64,000 nt of DNA from Hymenobacter artigasi. Lineage in GTDB: Bacteria > Bacteroidota > Bacteroidia > Cytophagales > Hymenobacteraceae. The notes beneath the pieces are model-generated. The model worked only from the letters and a program-made list of their open reading frames with translations. It searched no databases and was not told the origin of the DNA. Within the stretch, counting starts at the first letter, position 1; each line of letters opens with the position of its first letter. The stretch covers positions 186,001 through 250,000 of the forward strand of contig NZ_JAAVTK010000003.1 in the NCBI RefSeq assembly GCF_012275535.1. The letters are read 5' to 3'. The position numbers and the translations under genes were made by a program. This document shows positions 20,918-29,591 of the stretch, piece by piece.

Positions 20918-21003
20918 ACGTTCGTACCTTTACCTTAGCTCCCGGGCTGGCATCAGGTTTGTGTAGGCTCCGGCTACTCCTTCTTTTTATTATAATTATT
21001 GAT

Positions 21004-21822
21004 ATGACGCGCCGCTGGTTACTCTTTGCTCCTGCTGTCCTGCTGCTACTGGTGGCCGCGCAACCGGCTTTAGGCCCTGGCGATGCCGTGCGCAACGTTC
21101 CACAGTCCAGCTTCGGGCGGGGCGAAACCATAAAATACACCGTTCACTACGGCCTCATCAACGGCGGCGAGGCCACCGTGGAAACCGGCGGCAGCCTGGA
21201 GCGCGTGAACGACCGGCCCTGCTACAAGGCCACCGTGAGCGGCAAAACCACCGGCTCGTTCGATTTTTTCCTGCGCATCCGCGACCAGTGGCGCGCCTAC
21301 ATCGATACCACCAGCATTCTGCCCCTGCGCGCCCAGCGCGACATTGCCGAGAAGAACTACCGCAAGAAGGAAACCGTGGAGTTTGACCACCTGCACGACA
21401 TTGCCGAAGTGCAGGACCACGACAAGGAAAACCCCAAGCACACCACCGTGAAGGTGGCCAACAACACCCTGGAGCTGGTGAGCGGCTTCTATTACCTGCG
21501 CACCATCAACTTCGACCGCATGAAAGTGGGCGATGTGGTGCGGATGCCCGGCTACTTCGACGGCGACAATTTTATTCTCGACGTGGTGTACAAGGGCCGC
21601 GAAGTGGTAGAGACCAAGGCCGGCGATGTGCGCGCCTTTAAGCTGGTGCCCAGAATGCCGAACAACAAGCTATTCCGGGGCGAAAACGCCATTTCGGTTT
21701 ACCTCTCCGACGACCGCAATAAGATTCCGGTGCTGTTTCAGGCCGAGATGTTTGTGGGTACCGTGAAGGTGGACATGGTGCGCTACCAGGGCCTGAAGTG
21801 GAAGCTAAACCTGGCTAACTAG
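21004..21822 (+). CDS. DUF3108 domain-containing secreted protein
   Basis: The 272-residue protein starts at the ATG 21004 with an N-terminal hydrophobic segment (LLFAPAVLLLLVAAQPALG) that reads as a signal peptide. The remainder matches DUF3108: FGRGETIKYTVHYGLINGGE, a central FDFFLRIRDQWRAYID, and the late KDVVYKGRE/AISVYLSDDRNKIPVLF blocks. Members are periplasmic or outer-membrane-associated beta proteins of unknown role. A TACCTTTA at 20925-20932 may be its -7 element. An in-frame GTG at 20959 would add 15 residues but breaks the signal layout. Confidence 0.85.
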   Translation: MTRRWLLFAPAVLLLLVAAQPALGPGDAVRNVPQSSFGRGETIKYTVHYGLINGGEATVETGGSLERVNDRPCYKATVSGKTTGSFDFFLRIRDQWRAYIDTTSILPLRAQRDIAEKNYRKKETVEFDHLHDIAEVQDHDKENPKHTTVKVANNTLELVSGFYYLRTINFDRMKVGDVVRMPGYFDGDNFILDVVYKGREVVETKAGDVRAFKLVPRMPNNKLFRGENAISVYLSDDRNKIPVLFQAEMFVGTVKVDMVRYQGLKWKLNLAN

Positions 21823-21839
21823 ACCTCGGATTCCTTAGA

Positions 21840-21930
21840 TTTCAACGAATTGAACAGATTTTCTGTGGTTCCACTCCTTCTGGCCCAGCCCGAATGCGGA
21901 ACCACAGAAAATCTGTTCAACTCGTTGAAA
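21840..21930. repeat. Foldback with TTTCAACGARTTGAACAG-type arms
   Basis: The left arm (21840-21872) and the right arm (21898-21930) are reverse complements at 32 of 33 positions around a 25-nt loop. The element begins 17 nt after the DUF3108 stop. No T run follows. It may mark the transcript end, or be one of the dispersed foldbacks that recur across the window. Confidence 0.92.
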
Positions 21931-22030
21931 CCCGCTTAATCTGTGGTCACACAATCGTAACATGATGACGGCCGCCGGGAGCGGTACTTTTGCGGAAACA
22001 TTGCCTCGCTTCACTTAAGCCCCAAACGCC

Positions 22031-22726
<696 letters not shown>

Positions 22727-22747
22727 GTTTGGTATGATGTGCTTACG

Positions 22748-22848
22748 AAAGCACGTCATGCAGAGCGCAGCGAAGCATCTTGCCCGCAGGCAGTAATTAT
22801 TTACTATTGCGGTAAAGATGCTTCGCTGCGCTCTGCATGACGTGCTTT
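22748..22848. repeat. Perfect 34-nt-arm foldback (CACGTCATGC family), copy 2
   Basis: The left arm (22748-22781) and right arm (22815-22848) are exact reverse complements with a 33-nt loop. The outer 14 nt are identical to copy 1 at 15999-16136 and the inner part differs in both arms together. It lies between the response regulator and its kinase, ending 20 nt before the kinase ATG. Confidence 0.95.
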
Positions 22849-22868
22849 TTCCATTATTTCACTACCCC

Positions 22869-23924
22869 ATGAACCTCTCCTCTCGCACCATTGCCATCCT
22901 CATTGCGCTGCTGGTGGCGGGCGTGCTCACTGCTTATGCCCGCATTGGCCCCACACTGCCGTTTCGGGAGGCTTTTTTGGCGGCGGGCGTCACGGTGGCG
23001 GCCTGCTTTCTGCTGATATACCTGTCGTTTGAAGCCTTGATTTTCAAGGAGATAAACGGCATTTACGCGGGTCTGGAGCACATCAAGCGCAAGGAATTTA
23101 AGCGGCTGAGCAACAAGTTCCTGTTCCGCCCCGAGCCAGTGAAGCGCGTGCGCGACGAAATCCTGCAGATGGCCGAGCGCCGCCAGCAGGAGCTCGACGA
23201 GCTGGTGCGCCTGCAGGCCCTGCGCCGCGAGTTTCTGGCCGATGTATCGCACGAGCTCAAAACGCCGCTGTTTGCCGCCCAGGGCTTCGTGCACACCATT
23301 CTCGATGACGAGGACGACGACATCGACCTGGCCACCCGCCGCAAGTTTCTGCGCAAAGCCGCCGCCAGTCTCGACACGCTCGACGCCTTGGTGCAGGACC
23401 TGGTCACCATCGCGCAGCTCGAAAAAGGCGTGGTGCGGATGCGCCGCCAGCGCTTCGATTTGATTGTGCTGGTGCGCGAGATATTTGAGCTGCTGGAGCA
23501 GCAGGCCGCCCGGCGCGGCACCCACCTGGAGCTGTTCCCGCCCAGCCTGCCCGAGGAGGGCCTGCTGGTAGTTGCCGACCGCAACCGCATCCGCCAGGTG
23601 CTTATCAACCTGATTGACAACGCCATCAAGTACGGCCGCGATAAAGGCCGAGTAGTGGTGTCGCTGGTCGAAAGCGGCCGCGCGGTGCGCATTGCCGTGC
23701 GCGACGATGGCGCGGGCATCGCCCCCGAGCACCAGGGCCGCATCTTCGAGCGGTTCTACCGCATCGATAAAAGCCGCTCCCGCGAGTCGGGCGGCTCCGG
23801 CCTGGGCCTCGCCATCAGCAAGCACATTGTGGAGGCCCACAAGTCCGCCATCAAGGTGAAAAGTACCGTGGGCGAAGGCACCACCTTGGAATTCAAGTTG
23901 AATAAGCCGAAAATGGGGGCTTAG
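22869..23924 (+). CDS. PhoR-like sensor histidine kinase
   Basis: The 351-residue membrane kinase has two transmembrane helices (about residues 7-23 and 35-53) with almost no periplasmic loop, a HAMP-like cytoplasmic linker, a HisKA domain with DVSHELKTPL (His128), and a HATPase domain (LINLIDNAIKYG, RDDGAGI, FERFYRIDKSRSRESGGS, GLGLAISKHIVEAH). The start at 22869 is preferred; an upstream extension would read through the palindrome arm. Its final codons and stop TAG (23922-23924) lie inside the foldback 23915-24060. It is the expected partner of the upstream response regulator. Confidence 0.93.
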   Translation: MNLSSRTIAILIALLVAGVLTAYARIGPTLPFREAFLAAGVTVAACFLLIYLSFEALIFKEINGIYAGLEHIKRKEFKRLSNKFLFRPEPVKRVRDEILQMAERRQQELDELVRLQALRREFLADVSHELKTPLFAAQGFVHTILDDEDDDIDLATRRKFLRKAAASLDTLDALVQDLVTIAQLEKGVVRMRRQRFDLIVLVREIFELLEQQAARRGTHLELFPPSLPEEGLLVVADRNRIRQVLINLIDNAIKYGRDKGRVVVSLVESGRAVRIAVRDDGAGIAPEHQGRIFERFYRIDKSRSRESGGSGLGLAISKHIVEAHKSAIKVKSTVGEGTTLEFKLNKPKMGA

Positions 23925-24060
23925 GGACTTGGGGGCTTGGGTACTTTGAGACTTGGGGACTTGGGTTATTGGGTTTTTGATTGGGAACGGGCATTGAATA
24001 AACCCAAGTCCCCAAGTCCCCAAGCCCCCAAGCCCCTAAGTCCCCAAGACCTCAAGTCCC
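23915..24060. repeat. Long foldback (AAGTCCCC family), copy 2, overlapping a stop codon
   Basis: The arms (about 23915-23967 and 24001-24060) are imperfect reverse complements made of repeated GGGACTTGGGG units; the inner 18 nt pair perfectly. The left arm supplies the last residues (MGA) and the stop codon of the kinase. It is a longer relative of the element at 17128-17203. The right arm ends 8 nt before the rluA promoter core. Confidence 0.88.
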
Positions 24061-24067
24061 TACCGGC

Positions 24068-24075
24068 TACCTTTG
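24068..24075 (+). promoter_or_regulatory. -7 promoter element of the RluA-type gene
   Basis: TACCTTTG is an exact match to TAnnTTTG and ends 9 nt before the ATG at 24085, implying a leader of only a few bases. Confidence 0.6.
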
Positions 24076-24084
24076 CAGCCTCTT

Positions 24085-24798
24085 ATGAAGCTCCCGAATT
24101 TCTCCGACCTCGTTATTTTCGAAAACGACGATTACCTCGTCGTCAACAAGCCGCCGTTTCTGGCCACGCTCGATGAGCGGGTGGGCGGTGCCCCCAACAT
24201 GCTGCGCCTGGCCCGCCAGCACCACGACGACATTCAGGCGGCCCACCGCCTCGACCGCGAAACCAGCGGCGCGCTGGCCTTCGCCAAAAACCCGGCCGCC
24301 TACCGCCACCTGGCCATGCAGTTCGAAAACCGCGAGGTGAAAAAGCAGTACCACGCCGCCGTGTGGGGCACGCCGCAGTTCGACCACCAGCTGGTGGAGC
24401 GCAGTATCGAAACCACCACGCGCGGCAAAGCGCGCCTCGCCTACAAAGGCAAAGCCGCCGAAACCTACTTCACCACCCTCGAAAACTTCACCCGCCACTC
24501 GCTCATTCTTTGCGAGCCCGTCACCGGCCGCATGCACCAGATTCGCCTGCACTTGATGTACCTGCAGGCCCCCATTATCGGCGATAAAGACTACGGCGGA
24601 GAGGATTTTTTCCTGTCTTCGCTGAAGAAAAAATTCAATATGAAGGAGGGTGAAGAAGAGCAGCCATTCATCAAGCGCTTTGCCCTGCACGCCCTCAAGC
24701 TCCAGTTCACCGGCCTCAACGGCGAAGAAATCAGCGTGGAAGCGCCGTACCCGAAAGATTTTCGGGTACTGGTAGAAGCGTTGCGGCAGTTGGCATAA
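24085..24798 (+). CDS. RluA family pseudouridine synthase
   Basis: The 237-residue protein has the RluA motif HRLDRETSGAL with catalytic Asp57, VNKPPFLATL, and the late GRMHQIRLHL block. These enzymes convert uridine to pseudouridine in rRNA or tRNA. There is no S4 domain, so it is closer to the TruC/RluA group; the target position cannot be told. The ATG at 24085 is chosen because the upstream in-frame TTG at 24073 lies within the promoter core. Followed by a terminator-like repeat at 24832. Confidence 0.92.
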   Translation: MKLPNFSDLVIFENDDYLVVNKPPFLATLDERVGGAPNMLRLARQHHDDIQAAHRLDRETSGALAFAKNPAAYRHLAMQFENREVKKQYHAAVWGTPQFDHQLVERSIETTTRGKARLAYKGKAAETYFTTLENFTRHSLILCEPVTGRMHQIRLHLMYLQAPIIGDKDYGGEDFFLSSLKKKFNMKEGEEEQPFIKRFALHALKLQFTGLNGEEISVEAPYPKDFRVLVEALRQLA

Positions 24799-24831
24799 GC
24801 CCGACAGCCGGCCAGAAAACTATTAAACCGG

Positions 24832-24882
24832 AGCCCCATCGGGCCGACGCTCGTTTAGCGAGTGTCGGCCCGATGGGGCTTT
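24832..24882. repeat. Terminator-like hairpin of the AAGCCCC repeat family, second copy
   Basis: The hairpin pairs AGCCCCATCGGGCCGAC with GTCGGCCCGATGGGGCT around CGCTCG/CGAG. It has the same layout and several identical blocks as 494-546. It sits between the RluA gene and the convergent membrane protein gene. Confidence 0.75.
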
Positions 24883-24955
24883 AGCGTTCTACCCTACCCT
24901 GTTCTTCTACCAACGCGCCGCCCCTACAGGGCTGAAATTCAATAGCCTGCAGCAC

Positions 24956-26449
24956 TTACTTAATGCGCTCGAACACCGCCAGCTGGCAGGTTCCCCGGTC
25001 GGGGTGAGTCGCATCCCGCACAAGGGCATCTTGCCAGCGCAGGCGGAAGGCAGGATTTTGCTGCAGCATTTCCAGCGGAATGTGGGCTTCGGTCTGCGCA
25101 TACACGTCGTCCCATACAACCAGGGAGTTCACTGGCAGCGTTTCCAGAATGGGCTGGGCGTCTTGGATTAAGGGCGGGCAGTGGGCGGCATCAAACGGGT
25201 CAATGCCCAGCGCGGGGGCCACGTAGGGAGCCGTGAATGCGATGGGCGGCAGCGGCTGCCCCGCGTACGCCTGTTGCAGCCAGCCGGCGGCGCGTTGGGC
25301 CAGCTCCTGGTCGGGGGCGCGGCTGAAATCGCGCGCCGGTCGAATGGCATTGCGGGCCCCGGTAAAGAGCCAGCCCACTACCGCCACGGTTGCCACCAGG
25401 CGCACCCGGCGGCGGGTCGTTTCGGTGCGGGTCCATTCGGTGAGCTGGGCCAGGCCATTGAGGGCCACCACGGCGGCCAGGGGCGCAATGCCGGCCAGCA
25501 CCCGCGCCAGCCCCGCCGAATTAAATAATCCTTTGGCCCAGAAGATGGTATGAGCAGCCACAAACACCGTAATGCTGCCGTATACCAGCAGTAGCTCGGC
25601 CGGAAACAGCGGCGACTGGCGCCGGGTGGGCTGGCCCAAATCGCGCACCATGCGCCCGCCCCCCAGCACAAAAAGGCCGGTGAGCACCCAGCCCAGCAGG
25701 TTGGGGATATTGAGCAGAAAGTGGCTCCAATCGCCGTGCCCGTATGCCGAAATGGTGTCGTACGGATTGTGCCCGAACACCCAGCCGAGCTCGCCAAATG
25801 CTACCGCGCCTATCCCACTGTACACCACGTAGCCCAGCAACACCAGCGGCAAGCTGCGCCACTGCCGCTGCCATATCAGGTACACCACCCAAATCCCAAT
25901 CAGAATAAAGCCCTCGGAACGGGCAAATGGCAGCAGGGAAACCACCACCGCCGACCACCCCAACCGGCCAGCCACGGCCAGCCGCACCGCCCCCACCAGC
26001 ACCAGCCCAAATAGCGGCTCGGTGAGGCCGGAAAACTGTATCAGAAAGTAGTCCGGAGCCGCGTAGGCGAACAGGATGGCCAGTTCTGGCACGGGCAGCC
26101 GCAAGGCCTGCGCAATCCGGAAAGCACACCAGGCCGAAGCGGCCACCACCACGCACTGAAAGGCCTTCATGCCCATAAAACCGGCCTGTGCCGGCCCGGC
26201 CGCCAGCAGCGTGAGCAGGGGTTTCGCCCACGAATCCAGAAAATTTAGCGGGTGGGCAAACGCATACCGGGCAAAGAGGTAATGTTTGATGCTGTCGCCC
26301 GAATCATAAGTGCCTTTGGTGAAAAATGCCACCGTGAGCGACAATGCGAATAGCCCGGCCAGCAGCAGCCGGGCGCGGCGGGCAGAAACAGCCGAAACCG
26401 GCACAACGGTAGCGTAAGGCATAGGCAGTAGCAAACCGTAAAAGTACAC
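24956..26449 (-). CDS. Polytopic membrane protein, GT-C glycosyltransferase-like
   Basis: The 497-residue protein has about nine to ten hydrophobic helices followed by a soluble C-terminal domain of about 130 residues. The N-terminal part after the first helix reads FFTKGTYDSGDSIKHYLFARYAF, which resembles the acidic loop of GT-C fold lipid-dependent glycosyltransferases (a conserved Asp in the first loop), and FARSEGF recalls the mannosyltransferase-like group. This suggests transfer of sugar from a lipid carrier at the periplasmic face, but no diagnostic motif is certain. Starts at 26449 or 26422 (second Met) are both possible. No neighbouring glycan genes are seen. Confidence 0.55.
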   Translation of the reverse strand: MYFYGLLLPMPYATVVPVSAVSARRARLLLAGLFALSLTVAFFTKGTYDSGDSIKHYLFARYAFAHPLNFLDSWAKPLLTLLAAGPAQAGFMGMKAFQCVVVAASAWCAFRIAQALRLPVPELAILFAYAAPDYFLIQFSGLTEPLFGLVLVGAVRLAVAGRLGWSAVVVSLLPFARSEGFILIGIWVVYLIWQRQWRSLPLVLLGYVVYSGIGAVAFGELGWVFGHNPYDTISAYGHGDWSHFLLNIPNLLGWVLTGLFVLGGGRMVRDLGQPTRRQSPLFPAELLLVYGSITVFVAAHTIFWAKGLFNSAGLARVLAGIAPLAAVVALNGLAQLTEWTRTETTRRRVRLVATVAVVGWLFTGARNAIRPARDFSRAPDQELAQRAAGWLQQAYAGQPLPPIAFTAPYVAPALGIDPFDAAHCPPLIQDAQPILETLPVNSLVVWDDVYAQTEAHIPLEMLQQNPAFRLRWQDALVRDATHPDRGTCQLAVFERIK

Positions 26450-26586
26450 GCAGACGCATCAGGCCCCTGCTTAATCCCCAATTCCCGCTCGCCGACCGGT
26501 GGCTGGGCCAGCAGCCCTCAATAGCCTACACGGGCTACCGCTTGGTGTACGCCCCTAAGGTTTTACAGAAAAACTACTTGTCTGCA

Positions 26587-26618
26587 TTTGTCTATTTCCC
26601 GATAAATCAGTACCTTTG
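26587..26618 (+). promoter_or_regulatory. rplM promoter
   Basis: A -33 TTTG (26587-26590) and an exact -7 TACCTTTG (26611-26618) are spaced by 20 nt, the best Bacteroidota-type promoter in the window. It lies 73 nt before the rplM ATG. Confidence 0.75.
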
Positions 26619-26690
26619 TGTCCGTTTTTCCCGAAGCCTCAACGGCTCCGTACTCTTATTCAATAGTTTAGCATACCTTTTTTTCGACTC

Positions 26691-27143
26691 ATGGACCACC
26701 TGAGCTTCAAGACGACCCACGTCAGTAAGGCCAACGCCCAGAAGAGCTGGGTTATCGTAGACGCCAGCGTCGCCCCTCTGGGCCGCGTTTGCTCGCAGAT
26801 TGCCAACATTCTGCGTGGCAAGCACAAGCCTTCGTTTACGCCCAACGCTGATTGCGGCGACAATGTCATCGTTATCAACGCCGACAACCTGCGCGTAACG
26901 GGCAAAAAAATGACCGAGAAGGTCTACATCACGCACTCGGGTTACCCCGGCGGCCAGAAGCGTCGCACCGTGCGCGAGCAGATGAACCGCGATTCGCGTC
27001 GTGTAATCGAGCACGCCGTGAAAGGCATGCTGCAGGGCAACAAGCTCGGCTCGGCCCAGTACCGCAACATGTACGTGTACGCCGGCGACCAGCATCCGCA
27101 CGAGGCACAGCAGCCCGTTGCTATCGAACTGAAAAACCTGTAG
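26691..27143 (+). CDS. rplM: 50S ribosomal protein L13
   Basis: The 150-residue protein is L13, an early-assembling large-subunit protein. WVIVDASVAPLGRVCSQIAN, LRGKHKPSFTP, VYITHSGYPGG and AVKGMLQGNKLG are family blocks, and length is typical. It heads the usual rplM-rpsI pair, but a foldback (27154-27226) separates the two genes instead of the common short gap. Confidence 0.99.
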   Translation: MDHLSFKTTHVSKANAQKSWVIVDASVAPLGRVCSQIANILRGKHKPSFTPNADCGDNVIVINADNLRVTGKKMTEKVYITHSGYPGGQKRRTVREQMNRDSRRVIEHAVKGMLQGNKLGSAQYRNMYVYAGDQHPHEAQQPVAIELKNL

Positions 27144-27153
27144 GTCCAAGTGC

Positions 27154-27226
27154 GGTAAGCTTTAGCTTGCCGTGCCGGGTACCTGCTTTTTTAACCAGCT
27201 TGCTATCCGGCAAGCTAAAGCTTACC
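27154..27226. repeat. Foldback with TAAGCTTTAGCTTG core, copy 2, between rplM and rpsI
   Basis: The arms 27154-27172 and 27208-27226 are perfect 19-nt reverse complements around a 35-nt loop. The core TAAGCTTTAGCTTG is the same as at 18255-18310 while the loop is unrelated. The element fills the gap between two ribosomal protein genes that are normally one transcript; it ends 17 nt before the rpsI ATG. Confidence 0.93.
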
Positions 27227-27243
27227 TCACAATTTTTCCACTA

Positions 27244-27630
27244 ATGGCAATTACCAACACCTCTGGTAGAAGAAAAACCTCGGTGGCCCGCATTTACATG
27301 CAGGCCGGGCAAGGGAATATCACTATCAATGACCGGGACATGAAGTCGTATTTCAGCAACGAGTTGCTGGAAAACGTAGTCAACCAGCCCCTGGCAATTC
27401 TTGAGCAAGTCGGCCAGTACGACATCAAGGTGAACGTGAAAGGCGGCGGCATTTCGGCTCAGGCCGAGGCTATCCGTCTCGCAATCACCAAGGCGCTCGT
27501 GAGCGACAACGAAGAAACCCGTCCTGCTTTGAAGAAGGAAGGCTTCCTCACCCGCGACCCGCGCATGGTGGAACGCAAGAAATTCGGCAAGCGCAAAGCT
27601 CGTCGCTCGTTCCAGTTCTCGAAACGCTAA
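27244..27630 (+). CDS. rpsI: 30S ribosomal protein S9
   Basis: The 128-residue S9 has GRRKTSVARIYM, the RLAITKAL block and the conserved basic tail ending RRSFQFSKR that reaches the P site. The ATG at 27244 is chosen by family length; the in-frame extension upstream reads through the foldback. Followed 18 nt later by rpsB. Confidence 0.99.
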   Translation: MAITNTSGRRKTSVARIYMQAGQGNITINDRDMKSYFSNELLENVVNQPLAILEQVGQYDIKVNVKGGGISAQAEAIRLAITKALVSDNEETRPALKKEGFLTRDPRMVERKKFGKRKARRSFQFSKR

Positions 27631-27634
27631 AACC

Positions 27635-27640
27635 AGGAGG
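27635..27640 (+). promoter_or_regulatory. Strong Shine-Dalgarno sequence before rpsB
   Basis: AGGAGG lies 8 nt before the rpsB ATG. Full Shine-Dalgarno sites are unusual in Bacteroidota, and most starts in this window lack one, so this is notable. Confidence 0.7.
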
Positions 27641-27648
27641 ATACTATC

Positions 27649-28416
27649 ATGGCTCAGACGACTTATAAGGACCTGCTCGACGCAGGTGCCCACTTTGGTC
27701 ACCTCACCCGCAAGTGGGACCCCAAAATGGCGCCGTACATCTTCATGGAGAAGAACGGCATCCACATCATCGACCTCAATAAAACGTTGGTTTCGCTTGA
27801 TTACGCTGCCACTGCTATTCGCAACATCGCGAAAAGCGGCCGCAAAATCATGTTCGTAGCCACGAAAAAGCAGGCGCAGGAAATCGTAACCACCGAAGCC
27901 GAGCGTTTGAAGATGCCTTTCGTTACCGACCGGTGGTTGGGCGGCATGCTCACCAACTTCGCTACGGTTCGCAAGAGCCTGAAGAAGATGGCCACCATCG
28001 ACAAGATGGTGAAAGAGAACACGGCCTACGCCGCTCTCGCCAAGCGTGAGAAGCTGATGATGTCGCGTGAGCGCGCCAAGCTGGACCGTGTACTCGGTGG
28101 TATCGCCGACCTCGGCCGTCTGCCCGCTGCCCTGTTCATCGTGGACGTGAAGCGTGAGCACATCGCGGTTAAAGAGGCGCACAAGCTGGGCATCCCGGTT
28201 TTCGCTATCTGCGACACAAACTCGAACCCCGAATTGGTACAGTTCCCGATTCCTGCCAACGACGATGCCTCGAAGTCGATTCAGCTCATCGTGAGCGTGA
28301 TTGGCAAGGCCATCGAAGACGGCCTGTCGGAGCGCAAAGTTGACAAAGAGGATGCCGACCGCAAGGAAGCCGACGAGGCTGCTGTTGCTGAAAAAACGGC
28401 TGCTGACGAAGAATAA
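27649..28416 (+). CDS. rpsB: 30S ribosomal protein S2
   Basis: The 255-residue S2 has the family blocks LLDAGAHFGHLTRKWDP, FVTDRWLGGMLTNF, LFIVDVKREHIAVKEA, and IPVFAICDTNSNP. The C-terminus is an acidic Ala/Glu/Asp-rich tail (from about residue 230). It follows rpsI closely with a strong ribosome binding site. Unlike the usual rpsB-tsf arrangement, a hairpin terminator and a composite palindrome lie between it and tsf. Confidence 0.99.
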   Translation: MAQTTYKDLLDAGAHFGHLTRKWDPKMAPYIFMEKNGIHIIDLNKTLVSLDYAATAIRNIAKSGRKIMFVATKKQAQEIVTTEAERLKMPFVTDRWLGGMLTNFATVRKSLKKMATIDKMVKENTAYAALAKREKLMMSRERAKLDRVLGGIADLGRLPAALFIVDVKREHIAVKEAHKLGIPVFAICDTNSNPELVQFPIPANDDASKSIQLIVSVIGKAIEDGLSERKVDKEDADRKEADEAAVAEKTAADEE

Positions 28417-28434
28417 TTCCTTCTTAGCTCTTTG

Positions 28435-28483
28435 AAAAAAGGGAACCTTCGCGTAGTCTAGGCTCCGAAGGTTCCCTTTTTTA
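28435..28483 (+). terminator. Terminator after rpsB
   Basis: A hairpin GGGAACCTTCG/CGAAGGTTCCC with flanking A and T runs begins 19 nt after the rpsB stop. It would separate rpsB from tsf unless read through. Confidence 0.85.
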
Positions 28484-28487
28484 TTTA

Positions 28488-28648
28488 CTCCCCTCCTTAC
28501 CAAGGAGGGGATGTTCGAACCGAAGGTTCGGACGGGGGTGGTTATGGCGTTGAACGATATGCGAACGGTTTCGCGCCAACGATTCGCACGCCCACAACCA
28601 CCCCAGCTGACGCTTCGCGCCAGCGTCCCCTCCTTGGTAAGGAGGGGA
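28488..28648. repeat. Composite palindromic element (CCCCTCCTT family), copy 2
   Basis: Both ends carry the self-palindrome CCCCTCCTTACCAAGGAGGG type (left 28490-28510, right about 28627-28647 as CCCCTCCTTGGTAAGGAGG). Inside, GGGGGTGGTTATGGCG pairs partly with CGCCCACAACCACCCC, and GCGAAC / GTTTCGC form the centre. The core GGCGTTGAACGAT is shared with copy 1 at 5131-5288. It sits between rpsB and tsf, 42 nt before the tsf ATG. Confidence 0.88.
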
Positions 28649-28689
28649 GTTTGAAGTTCATTCCTCAACCCTCCCAAACACAACATCTA

Positions 28690-29526
28690 ATGGCCGCTAT
28701 TACCGCCGCAGACGTAAATAAGCTCCGCACCATGACCGGTGCCGGCATGATGGATTGCAAAAAAGCCCTGGTGGAAGCCGACGGCGACTTCGAAGCCGCC
28801 CGCGACATTCTGCGCAAGCACGGCCAGAAAATCGCTGACAAGCGCGCCGAGAACGAGACGTCGGAAGGCCTCGTGCTGGTGAGCGTGAGCGAAGACGGCA
28901 CCCAGGGCAAACTGGTGGCACTGGCTTGCGAAACCGAGTCGGTAGCCAAAGTGGCTAACTTCCGCGAACTGGCTCAGCAAATTCTGGACACGGCCGTGCG
29001 CATCGATGCTGGCACGAAAGAGGACATCCTCGCCGCTAAAGCTGCGGACGGCCTGAGCATTCAGGAGCACGTAACCGACCTGATGGGCAAAATCGGTGAG
29101 AAGCTGGAAGTGACTTACGCTACGCTGACCGCTGAGAAAGTGGCTTCGTACGTGCATTCCGACAACAAGAAGGCCGTACTCGTGGGCCTGAAGAACGTGG
29201 GCGATGCTGATGTTGCTGCCGTGGGCCGCGACGTAGCCATGCAGATTGTGGCCATGAAGCCCATCGCCGTTGACAAAGACGGTGTGGATGCTTCCATTGC
29301 TGAGCGTGAGATTGAAGTGGGCAAAGAGCAGGCCCGCACCGAAGGCAAGCCCGAGGCGATGCTGGAGAAAATTGCCCAGGGCAAGCTCAACAAGTTCTAC
29401 AAGGACAACACCCTGCTGAACCAGGAGTTCGTGAAAGACAGCTCGATGACCATCGCCCAGCTGCTCGACAGCAAGTCGAAAGGCATGACGGTTTCGGACT
29501 TCAAGCGTGTGGCTATCGGCGCTTAA
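28690..29526 (+). CDS. tsf: Elongation factor Ts
   Basis: EF-Ts recycles EF-Tu by exchanging GDP for GTP. The 278-residue protein has ADVNKLRTMTGAGMMDCKKAL, the internal dimer-domain block, and the conserved C-terminal KFYKDNTLLNQEFVKDSSMT. ATG 28690 is chosen by family alignment. The gap to rpsB (273 bp) is long for this pair and filled by a terminator and a composite palindrome, so tsf may have its own promoter, which I cannot locate with confidence. Confidence 0.99.
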   Translation: MAAITAADVNKLRTMTGAGMMDCKKALVEADGDFEAARDILRKHGQKIADKRAENETSEGLVLVSVSEDGTQGKLVALACETESVAKVANFRELAQQILDTAVRIDAGTKEDILAAKAADGLSIQEHVTDLMGKIGEKLEVTYATLTAEKVASYVHSDNKKAVLVGLKNVGDADVAAVGRDVAMQIVAMKPIAVDKDGVDASIAEREIEVGKEQARTEGKPEAMLEKIAQGKLNKFYKDNTLLNQEFVKDSSMTIAQLLDSKSKGMTVSDFKRVAIGA

Positions 29527-29547
29527 TTGCGGCGCATTGCTAAATTG

Positions 29548-29581
29548 AAAGCCCCGCTGGCATTGTGCCGGCGGGGCTTTT
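29548..29581 (+). terminator. tsf terminator
   Basis: A hairpin AAAGCCCCGC/GCGGGGCTTT with T residues follows tsf by 22 nt. Confidence 0.85.
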
Positions 29582-29591
29582 CTTTGTGGCT

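Noticed and set aside
27241..28686. A 481-residue minus-strand ORF across rpsI, rpsB and the composite repeat
   Set aside because: It runs antisense to two ribosomal protein genes and through a repeat; no motif.
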